From contig NZ_WMCD01000001.1 of NCBI RefSeq assembly GCF_010994275.1, forward strand, positions 62,001 through 126,000: DNA of 64,000 nucleotides, given 5' to 3'. Origin of the DNA: Cyclobacterium jeungdonense (lineage in GTDB: Bacteria; Bacteroidota; Bacteroidia; Cytophagales; Cyclobacteriaceae). A program made the position numbers and the translations under genes. The notes beneath the pieces were generated by a model. It had not been told where the DNA came from and did not search any database. It worked only from the letters and a program-made list of their open reading frames with translations. Below are positions 27,209 to 37,748 of the stretch, piece after piece (the stretch's first letter is position 1; each line of letters begins with the position of its first letter).

Positions 27209-27681
27209 TTCTGAATGCGTTTTATTAGTATACCTGCGTGATAACCTATCGGGCTATTTACTAAGGTTTGGAAGCAATCGCCTTCTTCATTCAGGCTCAT
27301 TTTGTTACCGACGCTTTTTTGAAATTTCAGAGATACCGTTCGCCCTGATTCGAGAGCGGGGTAGGTGGCCGATTGTTACTGAGTTTCTGGGAAATTAAAT
27401 AAACCAAATGCTACCATTCACAGATTTTACTTTTGATTTTAAAAAAAAGTAGGTTAATAAAATAAAAAATTTAGATAACTCCTGGATTAAGATAAAAAAA
27501 ATTATAAAATTGAAAGCCTAAATAAATTAATCTAATTTTCACCGACATAAATTTGCTTTCGCCTATGGAACAAGGAAACCGATAATCATCTAAAAACGAC
27601 AGATTGTCAAAAATTTAAGTAACCATTTTACAAAAACGTTCATGTATCGCATTTGCTTACCTGAACCTGACCAATCAAAAA
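27209..27681. other. Divergent intergenic region upstream of SusC
   Basis: A 473-base AT-rich gap between the divergent sulfatase and SusC genes. The right half is especially A/T-rich. A TAAATTTG at 27548-27555 matches the -7 element TAnnTTTG on the plus strand, but no TTG stands at proper spacing. No coding frame or RNA gene was found. It probably holds promoters in both directions and binding sites for a local regulator that is not encoded in the window. Confidence 0.5.
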
Positions 27682-30600
27682 ATGAAGAATGAGAAAAAAC
27701 TACTAGAAAAAGCCATTGGGATAAAAAGGAACCTCTTCTTTTTGTTTCAAGGTATTGTGCTGACATGTATGTTAGCAAGCCATGCCCAGGCAACCACGAG
27801 TCCGGGTGCTGCTTTGGCAGCAGAATTCAATGCATTCGAAGCACAGGTGACCGGTACGGTAACCGACGCGAACGGCGAACCCATGCCTGGGGTAACCATT
27901 ACGATAAAAGGACAGTCAAGGGGTACCGTTACGGATATCAACGGGGAGTTTAGCCTGGACGCCCCCGAAAATGCCACGCTGGTATTTTCTTTTATTGGGT
28001 TCAAAACCCAGGAAATTACGGTAGGCAACCAAAGTAGCATCAATGTGACCATGCAGGAAGACATTGGAAGCCTGGATGAGTTTGTAGTTACTTCTTTTGG
28101 AGTAGAGAGGGACAAGCGATCTATTGGGTATGCTACCACTACGGTAAAGGCAGATGAATTGGTTAAAGTGGGTACGCCCAATTTGGCTACAGCGCTTTAT
28201 GGAAAAGCGCCTGGCGTTCGGATTCAGGCCGGAGCAGGTGGAGCGACCTCTGCGGTAAACATTACCATTCGGGGTATCAATTCCATCACCGGTAGGAACC
28301 AGCCTCTGATTATTTTGGATGGGGTTCCTATCCGAAATGAGGAGGTAAACAATAACAACTTTTGGGGAGACCAGCGCTTGAGAGGGAATGGATTATTGGA
28401 TATTAACCCGGAAGACATTGCCGATATTTCTGTATTGAAAGGTGCCTCGGCGGCTGCTTTGTATGGTTCAGAGGCGGTTAACGGTGTACTCCTGATCACT
28501 ACCAAAAAAGGATCCACTAAAGGATTTAAAGTGGATTTTAATGCCAATTATGCGATGGATAGAATTGCATACCTACCTCGATATCAGAATGTAAGAGGTC
28601 CGGGTGCCCCATCTCATGTTTTTGACTTTGGTCAGAATGAAGAGGGTTTTATTACCTACCCCGACGGATCCACTGGCTTGCCAGCTACCAATATCAATTT
28701 CGGAGCTCCTTTTGATGGGAGGCCCGTTATGGCATGGGATGATCAGATAAGACCTTATGTGGCACAGGAAGATAACTACGCTGCACTATTTAATGACCCG
28801 ATCAGTTCGCAGGTAAACGTGGCCATTTCCAATTCTACCGATGTGGCAGATTTTCGTGTTTCCTTAACCAGACAGGACAATGAGGCGCTGAGTTTGAATT
28901 CCAAAAACAGCAAAAACATCGCGAATATAAATGCGACCTTCCGAATCACTGACAAGATAAAAACCGACGTATTTGTTAATTACGTTAATCAATACACCGC
29001 TAATCGCCCGTACTCTGTAGATCGGATGATCAATAATTTTGGAGGTATGATGACACGTTTCGACAACGGAGCCTGGTACCTGGACAAATACAAAACCAGC
29101 AGGGGATACCGCTATGTTACTGGGAACGGACAAAGCCTGACTCCGGAAGAAAACATCACCCGAAACGGTTTTCAGGATGCCATTGGCGGTTATGTATGGA
29201 GTGTAAACGAACAAAGGGCATCCGAGCTTAGCAACCGGGTGATTGGTAGCATTACCAATACCTTTGCCTTTACCAATGAATTGAGTCTAAGAACCAGAGT
29301 TTCGACAGATTTCACGTATAGGGAAAATGAAAATGAGAGTTCTACCACCCGACCGTTGGCATTTGGTCCGTCGGGAGGCTTTAGTATGTCCAACGAGATA
29401 TTTAGCATCTTATATGGGGATGTATTCCTATACTACGATAAGAAAATCACTGACGACGTAACACTGAGCGCTACTGCGGGTTATACAGCAGATAAAGAGA
29501 GTTTCTCCTCTATATCCAGAGGTACAAATGGTGGCTTAAGTACTGAAAACCTGTTTGACGTTGTAGCTTCGGTCAACTTGCCAAATAACGGCTCTAGTAG
29601 AAGCTCAAAAGTAATTGATGCCGCTCTTGGTACTTTGAACCTGAATTATAAAGGTTTTCTTTATGTAGAAGGTACTATTCGAAGAGACCGTACCTCTACC
29701 ATGAATCCGGATAATAATTCTTTTGTGTATCCTTCGGCCAATACCAGTTTTATCTTATCGGATGCTGTTGAACTACCTAGTTTTATTAGTTCCTCCCAAT
29801 TAAGAGGATCCTGGGGTATTGTGGGTAATTATCCTGACGTATACCGGGCGAATATTGCCTACAATCAAAACACGTTGGGAGTTCAGCAGCCAGGTGGAGC
29901 GCCAGTCCTGTTTACCAATATTTCCAGCAGCTTCGGTAACGACGGTATTCGACCCGAGCAGAAGCATGAATTTGAGCTTGGAACAAATTCCACATTTTTC
30001 AATGGCAGAATATCCTTGGATTTCTCTTACTACAATGCACAAATCAGGGATCAGATTTTACCTTTGACACTCCCGGCCACCTCTGGTGCCACTTCTGTAC
30101 TTGCCAATATTGGTACCCTGAGGAATAAAGGTATTGAGATTGCTTTAAGCGGTACCGTGTATCAAGGAAATAACTTGAATTGGATGGCAGGAATTAATTT
30201 TGCCCGTAACAGGAATGTGGTAGAGAAGTTGGCGAATAATGCGACAGAACTACTTCATGCCGATTACGATGGAAACGCTGCTCAACTGCGATCCGTGGTA
30301 GGTCGTCCTATGGGCGATTTCTTTGCCCGTCCGGTGGAGACCAATGCCAATGGTGAAAAAATCGTTCAGCCAAACGGCTTGTACAAAATCAATCCCAACG
30401 AATGGATTCTTGCGGGTAATGCCATGCCAGATGCTGTAGGAGGTATTTTTAATAACCTGAACTACAAGAATTTCTCGCTAAACGTTTTAGCAGATTTTCA
30501 GATCGGTGGTAGTGTGATGCCTACCGGTGTCAACTGGATGATTAGTAGGGGATTGACAGAGGAAAGTTTGAACAACATGAACACCGAAAGAGGAGGATTG

Positions 30601-31068
30601 TCCTATTACGTAAATGCTGATGGACAAGGAGTTCAAACTACCAGTCCGCAAGGCCCTAATGGAGAACCGGTGTATAACGACGGTATGCTGATGGATGGCG
30701 TTACTGCGGATGGAAATCCGAATACCAATGTAATTTCTCAGGCCCTGTACTACCAGCGAACCTATAACTGGGGAGGACCGCAATACAGCCAGGCCCGTTA
30801 CGAGCTATATATAAAGGAAAATACCTACCTGAAGTTACGAGAACTTTCTGTGGGCTATTCTGTGCCATCGGCCTTTGCACAACGATTGGGAGCAAACAGC
30901 ATCAATGTTTCTGCCTTTGGAAGAAATTTATTCTTCTTCTACCGAAACATCAAGGATCTGGATCCGGAAGTGTTGACAGGTGGTTCCAGATGGTCGCAGA
31001 CCCTTACCAATGCAGGTACCAACCCTGCTACCCGAACCGTAGGTTTAATGCTTAGGGCTAGCTTCTAA
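27682..31068 (+). CDS. SusC/RagA-type TonB-linked outer-membrane transporter without STN
   Basis: This 1128-residue SusC has an N-terminal signal with a membrane-like core (NLFFLFQGIVLTCMLASHA). A carboxypeptidase-regulatory-like domain follows directly (VTGTVTDANGEPMPGVTITI), then a TonB-box-like stretch (SLDEFVVTSFGVERDKRSIG), the plug (GKAPGVRIQAG, PLIILDGVPI) and the barrel ending in LMLRASF. There is no STN domain, in contrast to the SusC at 5027, so it cannot signal to a FecR in the same way. Its SusD partner starts 116 bases downstream. It imports oligosaccharides from the second locus; the substrate is unknown. Confidence 0.95.
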   Translation: MKNEKKLLEKAIGIKRNLFFLFQGIVLTCMLASHAQATTSPGAALAAEFNAFEAQVTGTVTDANGEPMPGVTITIKGQSRGTVTDINGEFSLDAPENATLVFSFIGFKTQEITVGNQSSINVTMQEDIGSLDEFVVTSFGVERDKRSIGYATTTVKADELVKVGTPNLATALYGKAPGVRIQAGAGGATSAVNITIRGINSITGRNQPLIILDGVPIRNEEVNNNNFWGDQRLRGNGLLDINPEDIADISVLKGASAAALYGSEAVNGVLLITTKKGSTKGFKVDFNANYAMDRIAYLPRYQNVRGPGAPSHVFDFGQNEEGFITYPDGSTGLPATNINFGAPFDGRPVMAWDDQIRPYVAQEDNYAALFNDPISSQVNVAISNSTDVADFRVSLTRQDNEALSLNSKNSKNIANINATFRITDKIKTDVFVNYVNQYTANRPYSVDRMINNFGGMMTRFDNGAWYLDKYKTSRGYRYVTGNGQSLTPEENITRNGFQDAIGGYVWSVNEQRASELSNRVIGSITNTFAFTNELSLRTRVSTDFTYRENENESSTTRPLAFGPSGGFSMSNEIFSILYGDVFLYYDKKITDDVTLSATAGYTADKESFSSISRGTNGGLSTENLFDVVASVNLPNNGSSRSSKVIDAALGTLNLNYKGFLYVEGTIRRDRTSTMNPDNNSFVYPSANTSFILSDAVELPSFISSSQLRGSWGIVGNYPDVYRANIAYNQNTLGVQQPGGAPVLFTNISSSFGNDGIRPEQKHEFELGTNSTFFNGRISLDFSYYNAQIRDQILPLTLPATSGATSVLANIGTLRNKGIEIALSGTVYQGNNLNWMAGINFARNRNVVEKLANNATELLHADYDGNAAQLRSVVGRPMGDFFARPVETNANGEKIVQPNGLYKINPNEWILAGNAMPDAVGGIFNNLNYKNFSLNVLADFQIGGSVMPTGVNWMISRGLTEESLNNMNTERGGLSYYVNADGQGVQTTSPQGPNGEPVYNDGMLMDGVTADGNPNTNVISQALYYQRTYNWGGPQYSQARYELYIKENTYLKLRELSVGYSVPSAFAQRLGANSINVSAFGRNLFFFYRNIKDLDPEVLTGGSRWSQTLTNAGTNPATRTVGLMLRASF

Positions 31069-31184
31069 ATGGTGTTTCTTATATTAAATCAAAGTATCAT
31101 GAAATCGAGCAGGACGATCACACTGTGGAATGATTATCTTCCATGCGAGATTCCATCTGACCGCTGAAAATAAATTATAAACAG

Positions 31185-32765
31185 ATGAAAAATAAAATAG
31201 TATTACTGACCTTGGTTGTTCTTATCGGCCTGGCAGGTTGTGAGTACTCCGAATTTGAGGAAAACTATACCGATCCTTCGAAGGTTTCAGAAACCTCGGT
31301 TGAAAAGCAATTTACCGGGTTTATGATCGCCAACAGGGAATACGTGCTTCCAAGTTACTGGAATTATTTTGTGGTTTTAAGGATTACCTTAAACCGGTAC
31401 ACCCAGGCTATAGGATGGGTGAATGAAGAAAACCAGTATGTTCCCGGATCTGCCGCCATCAATGATCGATGGAATAATTATTACCAATTTCTGGCGCAGT
31501 ATCGTGAATTGGAGAAGGTGTATGCTGATCTAAGTGATCAAAATAAGCAAGACTATCGTGTCTTTATGATTACGGCAGCTACTTATTTGTATGATCACAC
31601 GCAGAAAGTGGTGGACCTTCACGGCGCCATTCCTTTTTCTGACGCAGGCATGCTAAGTACCAACGGAGGAGATTATAGTGAATCGTATCCTGTGTATGAT
31701 GAACCAGAAGCCATCTATACAAAAATGTTGGATGATCTGGCTGGATTTGCCGATGAGTTGCGGACCATGGAAATCAACCCAGGTATATTAACTGGTTTTG
31801 AATCTCAGGATTTGATTAATCGTGGTGATATTGATATGTGGTTGAAATACATCAACTCGCTTCGTATCAGAATGCTTACCCGCGTAAGTGATGTTCCTGC
31901 GTTCTCTGACCGGGCTGTGTCTGAAATCAACACGATTTTGTCCAATCCTGCCAATTATCCAATCGTAACTACCAACGATGAAAACATCAGCTTTCGTATC
32001 CATGAACCTGGTACCCTCATCGGAGCCACCAGTTTTCAAAGTGGCCTGGAAGATTGGGATGGTAATGTGGCTGGTAAAGCACTGTTGGATCACATGTTAA
32101 ATAACGATGACCCACGGCTTACGTATGTATTTGAACCGGGTGAAGAAGCCGAAGGAGAGTTTCTCACGCTGGATCCGCTTTTAAGTTCATCAGTTCAGAC
32201 CGAATTGATCGGAACCAACACAATGGCCATCTACAACCGGACCACGTTGAGCCGTAATCAATACTTTCCCGGTATGTTGATCAACGCCAGTCAGGTGCAT
32301 TTTATGGCCGCCGAATATTACCTGGAAGCGGGCCAGGATGCCCAGGCACAACAACACTACGAAATGGGTATTGAGGAATCCATTCACTATTACGAGATGC
32401 TACGAAACATGAGTAATAATTTGATTTCTCCAGAACCCGTGCCTGTCACCGAAGCTGCTATCGAATCGTATTTGGCAGACGAAGATGTAAGCTGGGACGC
32501 GGCTGCAGGTGCTTCTGAAAAAATGAAGCTGATCGCCGAACAAAAATGGCTTCATTTCAACGTGGTTCAACCCAACGAAAACTGGGCTGAATTGAGAAGA
32601 ATCGAAATGCTTGATTTGGAGTTCTGGGAAGATCAGTCTAATCAGCAAAGTCTTCCTCCGAACAGGTGGATTTACCCCGGTTCTGAGCAAACGTACAACA
32701 CCGAAAATTACCAGCAGGTACAGCCTAACGATAATCTCACCAGAACCATATTCTGGGATAATTAA
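31185..32765 (+). CDS. SusD-like glycan-binding lipoprotein
   Basis: A 526-residue lipoprotein (lipobox LAGC, Cys19) of the SusD_like/SusD-like_2 branch rather than classical RagB/SusD. Typical features are the early QFTGFMIANREYVLPSYWNY block, a TPR-like region (FMITAATYLYDHTQKVVDLH, GAIPFSDAG) and the late KLIAEQKWLHFNVVQPNENW. It would cap the SusC encoded just upstream. The stop is followed within 30 bases by a strong terminator, so susC and susD form a two-gene unit and the sulfatase group beyond has separate transcription. Confidence 0.93.
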   Translation: MKNKIVLLTLVVLIGLAGCEYSEFEENYTDPSKVSETSVEKQFTGFMIANREYVLPSYWNYFVVLRITLNRYTQAIGWVNEENQYVPGSAAINDRWNNYYQFLAQYRELEKVYADLSDQNKQDYRVFMITAATYLYDHTQKVVDLHGAIPFSDAGMLSTNGGDYSESYPVYDEPEAIYTKMLDDLAGFADELRTMEINPGILTGFESQDLINRGDIDMWLKYINSLRIRMLTRVSDVPAFSDRAVSEINTILSNPANYPIVTTNDENISFRIHEPGTLIGATSFQSGLEDWDGNVAGKALLDHMLNNDDPRLTYVFEPGEEAEGEFLTLDPLLSSSVQTELIGTNTMAIYNRTTLSRNQYFPGMLINASQVHFMAAEYYLEAGQDAQAQQHYEMGIEESIHYYEMLRNMSNNLISPEPVPVTEAAIESYLADEDVSWDAAAGASEKMKLIAEQKWLHFNVVQPNENWAELRRIEMLDLEFWEDQSNQQSLPPNRWIYPGSEQTYNTENYQQVQPNDNLTRTIFWDN

Positions 32766-33222
32766 ACAAAATAACCGGTTGAACAATAAAAGAGGGTGCC
32801 TATGGGTACCCTTTTTTTGTTTGGGAAAAACCTAATTTCGATAATAAAGCAGTCTATGGGGGATTTTTTCAGGCCTCTCAAATTTATCCTGGCGTGACGC
32901 TCTTTTTCTGGCAGCGAGCGCAAAGGATTCGCAATGGGCGTGCGGGGGGAAGAGGACTTTCACGATTTCCTGTTTCAATCTCCTCCTAAAATGAAAAATA
33001 GATTTGGCCAGTCCTATGGACTGTATCAGCTGTGTTCTCCGTCTCTCCAATCCGTGAAACCTTTAATAATTAAGGTAGGCACCAGAATTTTCGAAATCAC
33101 CAGGTAGGATTTAACCAACGACTCTATTTAAAAATGGAAAAGGAAAATGCAATCGCCCGGTAATTAATATTTTTTATTTATCTTGACTTCCAACTTAGTC
33201 CCGTGTTACTTAAAACCCATTT
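32766..33222. other. Intergenic region after susCD
   Basis: Apart from the terminator at its left end, this 457-base gap holds no gene that I can support. A minus-strand frame at 32832-33050 has an arginine-rich, unfamiliar translation and I do not accept it. The middle part (about 32880-32960) is more G/C-rich than its surroundings and could be a decayed element. The right end is AT-rich and probably contains the promoter of the sulfatase at 33223. Confidence 0.45.
32793..32818 (+). terminator. Rho-independent terminator after susCD
   Basis: AGGGTGCC (32793-32800) pairs with GGTACCCT (32805-32812), with one G-T pair, around a TATG loop. Seven T residues end the structure (32812-32818). It lies 27 bases after the SusD stop. 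Confidence 0.9.
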
Positions 33223-34779
33223 ATGACCCGCTATTATCTCGTTTCCACCCTGCTTGTTAGTTTTCTGATAGTGGCTTTTTTTGGCTGCAAGTCTGAAAAA
33301 AGTGATGAAACCACCCTTACCAAAAAACCCAACATTGTCATAATTTATATGGATGATTTGGGCTATGGAGACATGAGTGCCTACGAAGCAGGTACCCTGG
33401 AAACGCCCAATATGGATTTCCTGGCAAATCAGGGAATGAAATTTACAAAGGCCTATGCGGCCTCAGCCACCTGCACTCCCAGCCGCTATGCCTTGCTTAC
33501 CGGCACCTATCCCTGGAGAAATAAAGATGCCAAAATATTGCCCGGTACGGCGCCGCTGCTTATCGGTACCGAGGAGCTTACCATCCCGAAGATGTTAAAG
33601 CAGCAAGGATATACCACTGCCGTTGTGGGCAAATGGCACCTGGGCCTGGGGAGTGGAAATGTGAACTGGAACGATCAGGTAAGTCCCGGACCCAACGAAG
33701 TGGGTTTTGACTATTCCTACATTATGGCCGCCACTCAGGACAGGGTTCCCACTGTGTATCTGGAGAATGGGCTGGTGCAAGGGTTGGAACCCGACGATCC
33801 CATTGAAATCAGTTATAGTGAAAACTTTGAGGGAGAACCGACCGGCAAGGATAACCCCGAACTGCTGACCATGAACTGGCACCACGGCCATAATAACAGT
33901 ATTGTCAACGGGATTCCACGAATCGGATTCATGAAAGGTGGGGAAAAGGCCCGGTGGGTGGATGAAGATATGGCAGATCATTTCCTGGAAAAAGCAAAGG
34001 AATATGTTAAGGAAGAAAGGGAGGCTCCTTTTTTCCTCTATTACGCCTTTCAACAACCGCACGTACCCCGTACTCCCCACCCTCGGTTTGCTGGAAAATC
34101 AGGCATGGGACCCCGGGGAGATGTGATATTGGAAGCCGATTGGTGCATCGGGCAGTTTATGGAAACCCTGGAGGCGGAGGGATTGCTTGAAAATACCCTG
34201 GTAATTTTCAGCAGTGACAACGGTCCCGTGCTAAACGACGGCTATTACGACGATGCGGTAGAAAAACTCGGGGATCATACCCCCTGGGGACCATTCAGAG
34301 GGGGGAAATACAGTTTATTTGAAGCAGGTACCCGCTTGCCTTTCGTCACTTATTGGAAAGGTACTATCGAACCCGGGCAGTCCGATGCGATGATCAGCCA
34401 GATAGATATTCTGAATTCCCTGGCTGCATTGACAGGTAGCAGTGAACGAAGTGCCGATGGACAAAATTTCATAGATACCTTTTTGGGTCAAGCTGATCAG
34501 GGTAGGGAATCACTGGTTTTAGAGGCCACCAGCCGGACAGCCTTCCGGCAAGGAGATTGGGTGCTCATTCCACCCTACAAGGGGCCTGCGGTTAACACTC
34601 AGGTAAATATTGAATTGGGCAACGATTCGGATTTCCAACTGTATGATTTGAGTAAGGATAAAGGACAACAACAAAACCTGGCGGACCAACATCCCGAAAA
34701 GGTAAAAGCCATGCTGGAAGATTTCGTCGCCATCCGTGGTGAAGAATTTGTCAACACAGAAGCCCTGGAGCTGAAGTAA
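33223..34779 (+). CDS. Sulfatase lipoprotein (S1 family)
   Basis: A 518-residue lipoprotein sulfatase (lipobox FFGC, Cys22). The metal pair is D44-D45 (IYMDDLGYGD). The catalytic motif is CTPSR at Cys84; the Cys-x-Pro-Ser-Arg version is accepted by the usual formylglycine maturases. GKWHLGLG, NWHHGHNNS and VIFSSDNGPV are further active-site blocks. The chain ends with the normal small C-terminal domain. It starts a same-strand group with the DUF1593 and TIM-barrel genes. The enzyme desulfates a glycan or oligosaccharide at the envelope; regiospecificity is unknown. Confidence 0.92.
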   Translation: MTRYYLVSTLLVSFLIVAFFGCKSEKSDETTLTKKPNIVIIYMDDLGYGDMSAYEAGTLETPNMDFLANQGMKFTKAYAASATCTPSRYALLTGTYPWRNKDAKILPGTAPLLIGTEELTIPKMLKQQGYTTAVVGKWHLGLGSGNVNWNDQVSPGPNEVGFDYSYIMAATQDRVPTVYLENGLVQGLEPDDPIEISYSENFEGEPTGKDNPELLTMNWHHGHNNSIVNGIPRIGFMKGGEKARWVDEDMADHFLEKAKEYVKEEREAPFFLYYAFQQPHVPRTPHPRFAGKSGMGPRGDVILEADWCIGQFMETLEAEGLLENTLVIFSSDNGPVLNDGYYDDAVEKLGDHTPWGPFRGGKYSLFEAGTRLPFVTYWKGTIEPGQSDAMISQIDILNSLAALTGSSERSADGQNFIDTFLGQADQGRESLVLEATSRTAFRQGDWVLIPPYKGPAVNTQVNIELGNDSDFQLYDLSKDKGQQQNLADQHPEKVKAMLEDFVAIRGEEFVNTEALELK

Positions 34780-34851
34780 ATCCGGGCACAAAAGATCAGA
34801 TTCACTTGGTGCGTCCTATTTAAAAGTAAACATGTTGTTTACCAGTTAAAA

Positions 34852-36213
34852 ATGAAAAAGCCAATGAAAGTTATCGTATACCTGTTTTTTGGGTTGCTCA
34901 TCAACTGCCTTTTACTCGGCAATGGGATTTCCCGTCAAAAACCGCAGGTAATTTTGTTGACCGATATTGGAGGGGATACGGATGACGAGCAAAGTCTGAC
35001 GCGCTTTCTATACTATGCGGATCATTTCGATATCAAGGCCTTGTGTGCTACCAGCAGGTTAGGGCATGGTCAGGATATTCGACCGGAGTTAATTAAGGGG
35101 CATTTGCAGGCGTACCGGGAAGTGTACCCCAATCTGATCCTTCATTCGAAAGATTTTCCCCATCCGGACGTCCTTGTTTCTTTGGTCCGGGAAGGGCAGG
35201 GGAATTCGAAAGACATTGGTGAGAGTTTTGATACCGAAGCTTCAGAGGCCATTATCAAAGTGGTAGATGAAGCACAAGCCTTGGTTCACATTCCGGTTTG
35301 GGGCGGCTTGCGGGAACTGGCACAGGCACTATGGAAAGTAAAACAAAACCGAGCACCGGAGGAAGTGAAGTCATTTTGCCGAAAAATCCAGGTGCATGCC
35401 ATTGGAGATCAGGACGGGCACCGGGAGTATCTGCTCGAGGAATTTAAAGAATTAAACTTCATTGCCAATGGTTACGCCTGGTATGGATTTACCGGCGTAC
35501 GTGAATTGTCGGCCTTCCGAGGCATGTATATGACCGGTGATCAGCACATGCAGGATGGGGACTGGATTCGGGCGAATATCCACGGTAATGGTCCCCTCAG
35601 TGATCGCTATCAACTCCACGGGCATGGTACCAATGGTATGAAGGAGGGGGACAGCCCTTCCTTTTTAGGCTTGATAGGTAATGGGCTAAATATTCCGGAT
35701 CGGCCGGATTGGGGAGGCTGGGGAGGTAGATACCGATTGTTAAGCAGCAACCTGTATATAGATGCTCCGGATTTTTTCGGTGGGACGCTCAATGAAAGGC
35801 ACTCCGTAGCCCGGTGGCGGACCGCTTTTCAATCCGATTTTATGGCTCGGGTACAATGGGCACATCTTCCATATGAAGATGCGAATCACAATCCAAAAGT
35901 AGTATTAAATGATCATGAAGGGGTGATGCCACTGGTTATTTCTGCAAAACCCGGGGAGCAGGTTCGCCTGGACGCAGGAAAAAGCAGTGATCCGGATGGA
36001 CAGCAACTGGATTTCAATTGGTGGATATATGAAGAGATTTACCGTCCGACCCAACCGATCCGATTTCATTATGGAGAAAACAATAGTGCTATTACCTTCG
36101 AGATGCCGGTGGTTGCAGCGGGAGAATCCGTCCATTTGATCCTGGAGGTAAGGGATCGAGGGCTGCCGTCTATGATCGGTTACAAACGCATATTACTAAA
36201 CCCAGCCCCATGA
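34852..36213 (+). CDS. Exported DUF1593 protein (nucleoside-hydrolase-like)
   Basis: The 453-residue product has a signal peptide (VIVYLFFGLLINCLLLGNG) and a DUF1593 domain over about residues 28-300. The start of the domain, ILLTDIGGDTDDEQSLTRFL, is the Asp-rich calcium site of the inosine-uridine nucleoside hydrolase fold. The last 100 residues (from about 350) form an Ig-like beta domain (ISAKPGEQVRLDAGKSSDPD). In glycan loci such proteins probably cleave a glycosidic or related bond, but no substrate is established to my knowledge. The stop overlaps the start of the next gene by 4 bases, so the two are translationally coupled. An upstream leader of 72 bases separates it from the sulfatase. 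Confidence 0.85.
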   Translation: MKKPMKVIVYLFFGLLINCLLLGNGISRQKPQVILLTDIGGDTDDEQSLTRFLYYADHFDIKALCATSRLGHGQDIRPELIKGHLQAYREVYPNLILHSKDFPHPDVLVSLVREGQGNSKDIGESFDTEASEAIIKVVDEAQALVHIPVWGGLRELAQALWKVKQNRAPEEVKSFCRKIQVHAIGDQDGHREYLLEEFKELNFIANGYAWYGFTGVRELSAFRGMYMTGDQHMQDGDWIRANIHGNGPLSDRYQLHGHGTNGMKEGDSPSFLGLIGNGLNIPDRPDWGGWGGRYRLLSSNLYIDAPDFFGGTLNERHSVARWRTAFQSDFMARVQWAHLPYEDANHNPKVVLNDHEGVMPLVISAKPGEQVRLDAGKSSDPDGQQLDFNWWIYEEIYRPTQPIRFHYGENNSAITFEMPVVAAGESVHLILEVRDRGLPSMIGYKRILLNPAP

Positions 36214-37616
36214 AAACGCCAAAACCTCTTTTGTTTATTTGTTTTTTTTATGTTCTGGCTGCTTGTCAGTCGGAAACAGTTTCCGATCATGAACTAGAAA
36301 GTACGGGCAGTATTCGGCCTTGGTCGGAAAACCCGGCCTACTGGGAATTCAAGGGAGAACCGGTTCTGTTGTTGGGGGCTACCGACGATGATAATTTGTT
36401 TCAGCTGGGTAACTTGAAATCCCATCTGGACAGTCTGCATGCCGTGGGAGGGAATTACATTCGTAATACCATGAGTGATCGGGATCCGGGTAATTTGCGT
36501 GCATTTGCCCGGGATAAGCAGGGAAAATACGATTTAAAAACATGGAACGATGCCTACTGGGGTCGAATGGACAGTATGTTGTTTTGGACGGCACAACGGG
36601 ATATCATCGTGCAAATTGAAATTTGGGATCGGTTTGACCATTCCAGGCAGCAGTGGTTATCCGATCCCTACCATCCTGCCAACAACAGCAATTATACCTA
36701 TGAAGAGGTAAAACTGGACAGCCTGTACCCCAATCATCCAGGGGCCAACGAGCAACCCTTTTTCTATACGGTTCCGGCCTTAGATGACAATCCGAAGTTA
36801 CTAAATTATCAGGAATCTTTTGTTCGGAAACTCCTGAGTCACACCCTTGCTTACGACCACGTTTTGTATTGCATTGACAACGAGACGAAAGGGGAGGACG
36901 AATGGGCACTTTATTGGGCCGAATTCGTAAAAAAAGAGGCTGGTGATAAGGAAATCATGATTACCCAGATGTGGGATGACTGGGATATTACCTCCGACAT
37001 GCACCGGAGAACCCTGGACCGACCAGAAATTTATTCCTATATCGACATGTCCCAAAACAGCCACAATACCGGCCAGCAAAACTGGGACAATGCCCGCTTT
37101 ATTTTTGATTACCTGCAAGCCAATCCGAGGCCTGTCAATAGTACCAAAATTTACGGCAGCCGGACCAGTCCCTGGACCAACCGTGGGATCAATGAGCAGC
37201 ATGCCGTGGAAACATTTTATCGCAATATTATCGGTGGATTTGCTTCCAGCCGCTTTCACAGACCTCCCGCAGGACTGGGCTTGAGTGCTCCTTCGATTCT
37301 GGCCATTTCATCTTTGAGAAAAGTGGAGGAAAGGGTTAAGCTTTGGGAGGTGGATGCCCGAATGGATTTGCTATCGGAAAGAGCGGAAAACGAAGCGTAC
37401 TGTGCCGCAAGGGAAGGCGAGAAGTACCTTATTTATCTGCCGGGGGAAGGAGAAGTGGTGGTGGATCTTAGTAACTTAGCAGGAGCGGCTACACTTCACT
37501 GGCTGTCCCTATCCGATGGAAAATGGCTTTCGTCAACTGAGGTTACAGGAGGGGAAAAAATCAATCTAAAAACGCCGGTAAACAACGGCAGCATGGCAGT
37601 GATCGTGAAAGAATAG
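36210..37616 (+). CDS. TIM-barrel glycosidase-like lipoprotein (DUF4038/DUF6298-like)
   Basis: A 468-residue lipoprotein (lipobox LAAC, Cys19). The layout resembles DUF4038-type glycosidases: an early strand (WEFKGEPVLLLGATDDDNLF), a TIM barrel to about residue 375 and a small C-terminal beta-domain (EKYLIYLPGEGEVVVDLSNL). Glu225 in CIDNETKGED sits where the acid/base of clan GH-A enzymes is usually found; Asp or Glu around YSYIDMSQN may supply the other. It begins inside the DUF1593 gene (ATGA overlap), so the two products are likely to act together. The family assignment is moderate and the substrate unknown. Confidence 0.75.
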   Translation: MKTPKPLLFICFFYVLAACQSETVSDHELESTGSIRPWSENPAYWEFKGEPVLLLGATDDDNLFQLGNLKSHLDSLHAVGGNYIRNTMSDRDPGNLRAFARDKQGKYDLKTWNDAYWGRMDSMLFWTAQRDIIVQIEIWDRFDHSRQQWLSDPYHPANNSNYTYEEVKLDSLYPNHPGANEQPFFYTVPALDDNPKLLNYQESFVRKLLSHTLAYDHVLYCIDNETKGEDEWALYWAEFVKKEAGDKEIMITQMWDDWDITSDMHRRTLDRPEIYSYIDMSQNSHNTGQQNWDNARFIFDYLQANPRPVNSTKIYGSRTSPWTNRGINEQHAVETFYRNIIGGFASSRFHRPPAGLGLSAPSILAISSLRKVEERVKLWEVDARMDLLSERAENEAYCAAREGEKYLIYLPGEGEVVVDLSNLAGAATLHWLSLSDGKWLSSTEVTGGEKINLKTPVNNGSMAVIVKE

Positions 37617-37748
37617 GCAACAGAAACCGTGTTTTGGGTACGATAAGGAAGGCTATAATAGTGGTAAAAGTAGCTAAGCTAAACCGGTTAGTCCTGAGCA
37701 GAAATTGAATCCGGGAAACGCTGGAATGATCATGAAAATAAAAAGGTA

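Noticed and set aside
32832..33050. Minus-strand 72-codon open frame after the susCD terminator
   Set aside because: Arg/Lys-rich translation without a recognised motif, no clear ribosome site, and close to the terminator. It may be part of a decayed element, but I cannot support a gene.
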